Assembly (NCBI RefSeq): GCF_024166365.1 | Contig: NC_064825.1 | Span: 102,562,480-102,626,479 of the forward strand | Direction: 5' to 3' | Length of the DNA: 64,000 nt | Source of the DNA: Elephas maximus indicus | Lineage: Eukaryota; Chordata; Mammalia; Proboscidea; Elephantidae | Shown here: positions 60,988 through 64,000 of the stretch, in pieces | Numbering within the stretch: the stretch's first letter is position 1 | How the letters are laid out: every line of letters starts with the position of its first letter | The notes under the pieces: model-generated | The model's input: only the letters and a program-made list of their open reading frames with translations | The model's database searches: none | What the model was told of the DNA's origin: nothing | Position numbers and translations under genes: made by a program

Positions 60988-61378
60988 TGCACTGTCCAAT
61001 ACAATTTTCTGCAGTGATGAAAATGTTCGATAGCCATGCTGTCCAGTAGGGTAACCACCAGCCACGTGTGTCTATTGAGTGCTTGAGGTATGGCTAATGC
61101 AACTGAAGAAGTGGATTTTTAAATTTTAACTAATTTTCAATTTAGTAGCCCCATGTGGCTAAACAAACAACAACAACAACAAAAAAAAAACCCATTGCCA
61201 GAGTGAATTCCAACTCATAGCGACCCTATGCGACAGAGTAGAACTGTCCCATAGGGTTTCCAAGGAGCACCTGGTGGATTCGTACTGCCAACCTTTTGGT
61301 TAGCAGCCGCAGCTCTTAACCACTATGTCACCAGGGTTTCCCCTTGTGGTTAGTAGCTGCTATGTTGGACAAGGCAGG
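60988..61378 (+). mobile_element. hAT-like DNA transposon split by an AfroSINE
   Basis: The same family as 39899-40100, opposite orientation: GCACTGTCCAATACAATTTT, CTATTGAGTGCTTGAGGTAT, then AfroSINE, then GTTAGTAGCTGCTATGTTGG. Confidence 0.75.
61162..61339 (-). repeat. AfroSINE inside hAT-like transposon
   Basis: ATTCCAACTCATAGCGACCC, GTTTCCAAGGAGCACCTGGT and TTAACCACTATGTCACCAGG. The flanks CCCCATGTGGCTA (61149) and CCCCTTGTGGTTA (61340) are a diverged 13-bp target duplication. Confidence 0.9.
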
Positions 61379-61384
61379 TCTAGA

Positions 61385-61610
61385 CTACTGAGTTCACTCA
61401 CAATGGGGTGGAGGCAGATAGAAGATGAGGCTGGAAAGATGGGCTGAGATCAAATGGTGAAGATTTGCAAGCTGGGCTAAGGAGTTTGGACTTTATCCTA
61501 TAGACAGCAGGAAGTGTGAATGGGAGTGACTAGATCGAATTTATTTTTTTAAGAGATAACTCTGGCAGCTTCATGGAGGGTAGATAGAGCCGGCTATATG
61601 CAGGGTTTGT
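61385..61610 (+). repeat. Ancient L2-type LINE region
   Basis: GCTAAGGAGTTTGGACTTTA, TCCTATAGACAGCAGGAAGT and AGATAACTCTGGCAGCTTCA, as in 24400-24500. Confidence 0.55.
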
Positions 61611-62104
61611 CTCCTCTGAAGGCGGCTGTGTTTCTCAAGTTTCTCCCCATGGCCCCTGGACATTGCCCTGGCATTCCCATCGGGCAGCTGAGTAAAGCAT
61701 TCTGATTCTACAGCTATGTTTTTAAGATCTCAGGCAACCCCAGGTGAAAAAACTGGTCTGGGTTATTAAGAGGGGTTAACCTCAGTGAGGAGGTTGTTTC
61801 TGGGTTAGAACGGCAGGAAGAACAGCAGATGGATGGCATTAGGGTGAAAATGCAGTGCAGGCTTCAGAGTGTGGCCTATAGTGAAAAGTTTTCCAGGGTC
61901 AGGAATTTCCCTGGGGCAGATTCTTTGGAAGGTACCATAGGGTTGGCAGGAGGTGCCCCAGGAGTCACCGTGGCATAGTCCAGGTTTCAGCTCTGTGGGA
62001 CTGGGAGGCTCTGTTCCTGAAGGCTGCCCGGGTTCATCTGGATCCTTCCCTGCAGTCCACAGGAGGCCTCCTTACTGGTGAGGGGGGACTTCTATGGAGA
62101 ATCT

Positions 62105-62215
62105 GCCTCGATTTATTTAGCGGACTTGAAGTGAATGCCCACTACGTGCCAGACACCATGCTGGGGTGCTGAATATACAATTCTAACAAAGCAGAGACCA
62201 TCCCTGACTGTGTGT
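62105..62215 (+). repeat. L2-type 3' fragment
   Basis: GCCCACTACGTGCCAGACAC, CATGCTGGGGTGCTGAATAT and GCAGAGACCATCCCTGAC. Confidence 0.6.
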
Positions 62216-62309
62216 TTTCCACTAAAATCCAATAAAGGCTCGAATTACAAATTGTGACAGGTCTTTTAAAGAAGAATAAAAAAAGGTATGTGCTATGAGA
62301 GAATAATAA

Positions 62310-62393
62310 ACCAGTTGCCAAAAGTTCATCCAACTCAAGGTAGCTCCATGTGTGTTCCAGTAGAACTGTGCTCCATAGGGTTTTGTTTGGGTT
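62310..62393 (-). repeat. AfroSINE-related fragment
   Basis: TAGAACTGTGCTCCATAGGG follows a diverged GTTCATCCAACTCAAGG, as in 53552-53766. The head is missing, and the next SINE (62408) abuts it. Confidence 0.6.
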
Positions 62394-62407
62394 TTTTGTT
62401 TGTTTTA

Positions 62408-62613
62408 AGGAATCCTGGTGGCACAGTGGTTAAACACTCAGCTGCAAACCGAAAGGTTAGTGGTTCAAACCCACCAGCCAACCCCTGGGGGAAAGATGTT
62501 TCAGTCTGCTTCCTTAAAGATTACAGCCTAGGAAACCCTACAGGGCAGCTCTACTCTGTCCTATAGGGTCGCTATGAGTTGGAATCGACTCAATGGCAAT
62601 GGGTATTTTGGTT
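62408..62613 (+). repeat. AfroSINE, long type
   Basis: AGGAATCCTGGTGGCACAGT, TTCAAACCCACCAGCC, GGGAAAGATGTTTCAGTCTG and GGGTCGCTATGAGTTGGAAT. Confidence 0.93.
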
Positions 62614-62616
62614 GAG

Positions 62617-62994
62617 AATACACATGGCAGAACATACACTAATACAACAGTTTCTACATGTACAATTCAGTAACATTGACTATATTCTTTGAGCTGTACA
62701 ACTATTCTCACCCTCCTTTTCTGAGTTGTTCCCCCATTAATGTAAACTTACTGCCCCCTATGATTTCTATTTAAACTTTCAAGTTGTTGTTAATTTGATC
62801 CCATACAGAGAGCTCTTAAAAGAGTGTCATGCTGAAAGCAGACATTCTTCACTAGTTAAGCTAAATTGTTGTTTGGTGTTAAGAAGACTTCAGGGAATAT
62901 TTCTAGTTTATGGTTTAAAGGTTATCTCAGTGTTAAGAAGACTTTAGGAGATATTTTCGGTTTACGGCTTAAAGGTTATCTCAGGGCAACAGTT
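62617..62994 (-). repeat. L1-type 3'-end repeat, copy 3, with 54-bp tandem units
   Basis: 62617-62876 is the inverted counterpart of 27888-28176 (e.g. ACATGTACAATTCAGTAACA). It continues into two tandem 54-bp units at 62877-62930 and 62931-62984 with eight mismatches. Copies 1 and 2 are truncated before this tandem part. Confidence 0.7.
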
Positions 62995-63262
62995 TCAGGG
63001 GCAAAAATCTTCCATTTCTTCATCTTTGGCCTTAGTGGCTGGTGCATAAATTTGAATAATAGTCATATTTACTGGTCTTCTTTGTAGGCATATGGATATT
63101 ATCCTGTCACTGGCAGCATTGTACTTCAGGATAGATCTTGAAATGTTCCTTTTGATAATGAAGGCAATGCCGTTTCTCTTCAATTTGTCACTCCCAGCAT
63201 AGTGGACCATATGATTGTCTGATTCAAAATGGCCAATACCAGTCCATTTCAGCTCCCGAGAT
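62995..63262 (-). repeat. RTE LINE, endonuclease part
   Basis: On the - strand the frame at 62995-63210 reads HYAGSDKLKRNGIAFIIKRN and VNMTIIQIYAPATKAKDEEM, the N-terminal part of the RTE APE endonuclease. It contains the segment missing from the 5' end of the copy at 9645 and overlaps it at VNMTIIQIY. Confidence 0.85.
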
Positions 63263-63579
63263 ATCAGTCTTTATTCATTCCATTTAATTTTTGGGGACTT
63301 CCAATTTTCCTAGATTCATACTTAATACAAAGTATGAATTTTGTGATACCTGAAAGTTATTGGAAATTCAAATTCAGCATAAATAAAGTTTTATTGGAAC
63401 ATAACCATGCTTATTCATTTACAAATTGTCTGAAGCTAGTTTTGCACTACAACAGTAGAGCTGACTAGTTGCAACAGTGCTAAGCCTAAAATATTTATAA
63501 GCTGGCACTTTGCAGAAAATATGTGTTACCTGGATGAGAGGAAGACAAAAGCAGGGAGACCAATTAGGTTATGGCAATC

Positions 63580-63780
63580 ATCCAATATTCTGTTGTGATC
63601 CATAGGGTTTTCACTGGCTAATTTTCAGAAGTAGATCTCCAGGCCTTTCTTCCTAGTCTGTCTTAGTCTGGAATTTCCACTGAAACCTGTCCACCATGGG
63701 TGACCCTAGTGGTATTTGAAATACTGGTGGCATAGCTTCCAGCATAGCAACATGTAAGCCACCACAGTACGACAAAATGA
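63580..63780 (-). repeat. RTE/SINE 5'-region fragment
   Basis: CAGGCCTTTCTTCCTAGTCT, GTCTTAGTCTGGAATTTCCA and GGTGGCATAGCTTCCAGCAT, the inverse of 9650-9780. Confidence 0.75.
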
Positions 63781-63784
63781 AAGC

Positions 63785-64000
63785 TAGGTGGCCATCAGGA
63801 AAGACCAATTACTAGAAAAGGATGTCATAATTGGTAGAGAGTCAACCAAAATGAGGGAAATCCTCAATGAGATGGATTGACACCATAGGCACAACAATGG
63901 ATTCAAACATACTAACGATCATGAAGATGGCAACGGGACCAGGCAACACTTCACTCTGTTCTATGTAAGGTCTCCACAAGTCAGAGCTAACTCGACTGCA
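63785..64000 (+). repeat. RTE LINE 3' end, cut by the window
   Basis: GAGATGGATTGACACCATAG, ACGATCATGAAGATGGCAAC and CAAGTCAGAGCTAACTCGAC. It stands head to head with the inverted fragment at 63580. Confidence 0.85.

Noticed and set aside
58250-64000. The next gene (DDB2 in human synteny)
   Set aside because: No exon-like WD-repeat coding text was found. The human distance suggests that it lies beyond the right edge.

Overview
This window is nuclear DNA of a placental mammal, almost certainly an afrotherian of the elephant lineage. Two things show this. First, three split genes with GT-AG introns lie in the order and orientation of human 11p11.2: CSTPP1 (C11orf49) on +, then ARFGAP2 and PACSIN3 on -. 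Second, the young interspersed repeats are AfroSINEs, the elephant-type RTE LINE that shares their 3' tail, and afrotherian L1 3' ends. No bacterial, plasmid or phage feature is present.

Layout. 1-34446 is the 3' part of CSTPP1: six coding exons covering about residues 94-331 of a 331-residue protein, with one intron of 20.8 kb. That intron holds most of the LINE material, including a 2.7 kb RTE copy and nested L1 ends. CSTPP1 ends at a poly(A) signal at 35020. ARFGAP2 converges on it from the - strand (poly(A) signal about 36557, stop 37735, start 47608, 16 coding exons, 520 residues). PACSIN3 follows in tandem on the - strand (poly(A) signal about 48337, stop 48718, start 54343, nine coding exons, 422 residues, plus two predicted 5' noncoding exons, the first in a CpG island near 57.1-58.0 kb). 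From 58 to 64 kb I see no gene, only MIR, L2, hAT-like, AfroSINE, L1 and RTE fragments.

The coding exons are fully determined: each intron phase closes and the summed lengths give uninterrupted proteins. The three products act in separate processes: tubulin polyglutamylation at centriolar satellites (CSTPP1), ARF1 GTP hydrolysis on COPI vesicles (ARFGAP2), and F-BAR/SH3 membrane shaping (PACSIN3). Their adjacency is conserved synteny, not an operon.

I found no undescribed multi-gene system. The best leads are a frame-preserving 42-nt candidate cassette exon in ARFGAP2, a splice-created two-codon upstream ORF in PACSIN3, a GC-AG intron and a NAGNAG acceptor in PACSIN3, evenly spaced CCAAT boxes at the ARFGAP2 promoter, and several dated insertions (element inside element with target-site duplications). 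Protein names and comparisons with human proteins come from memory, not from a search.
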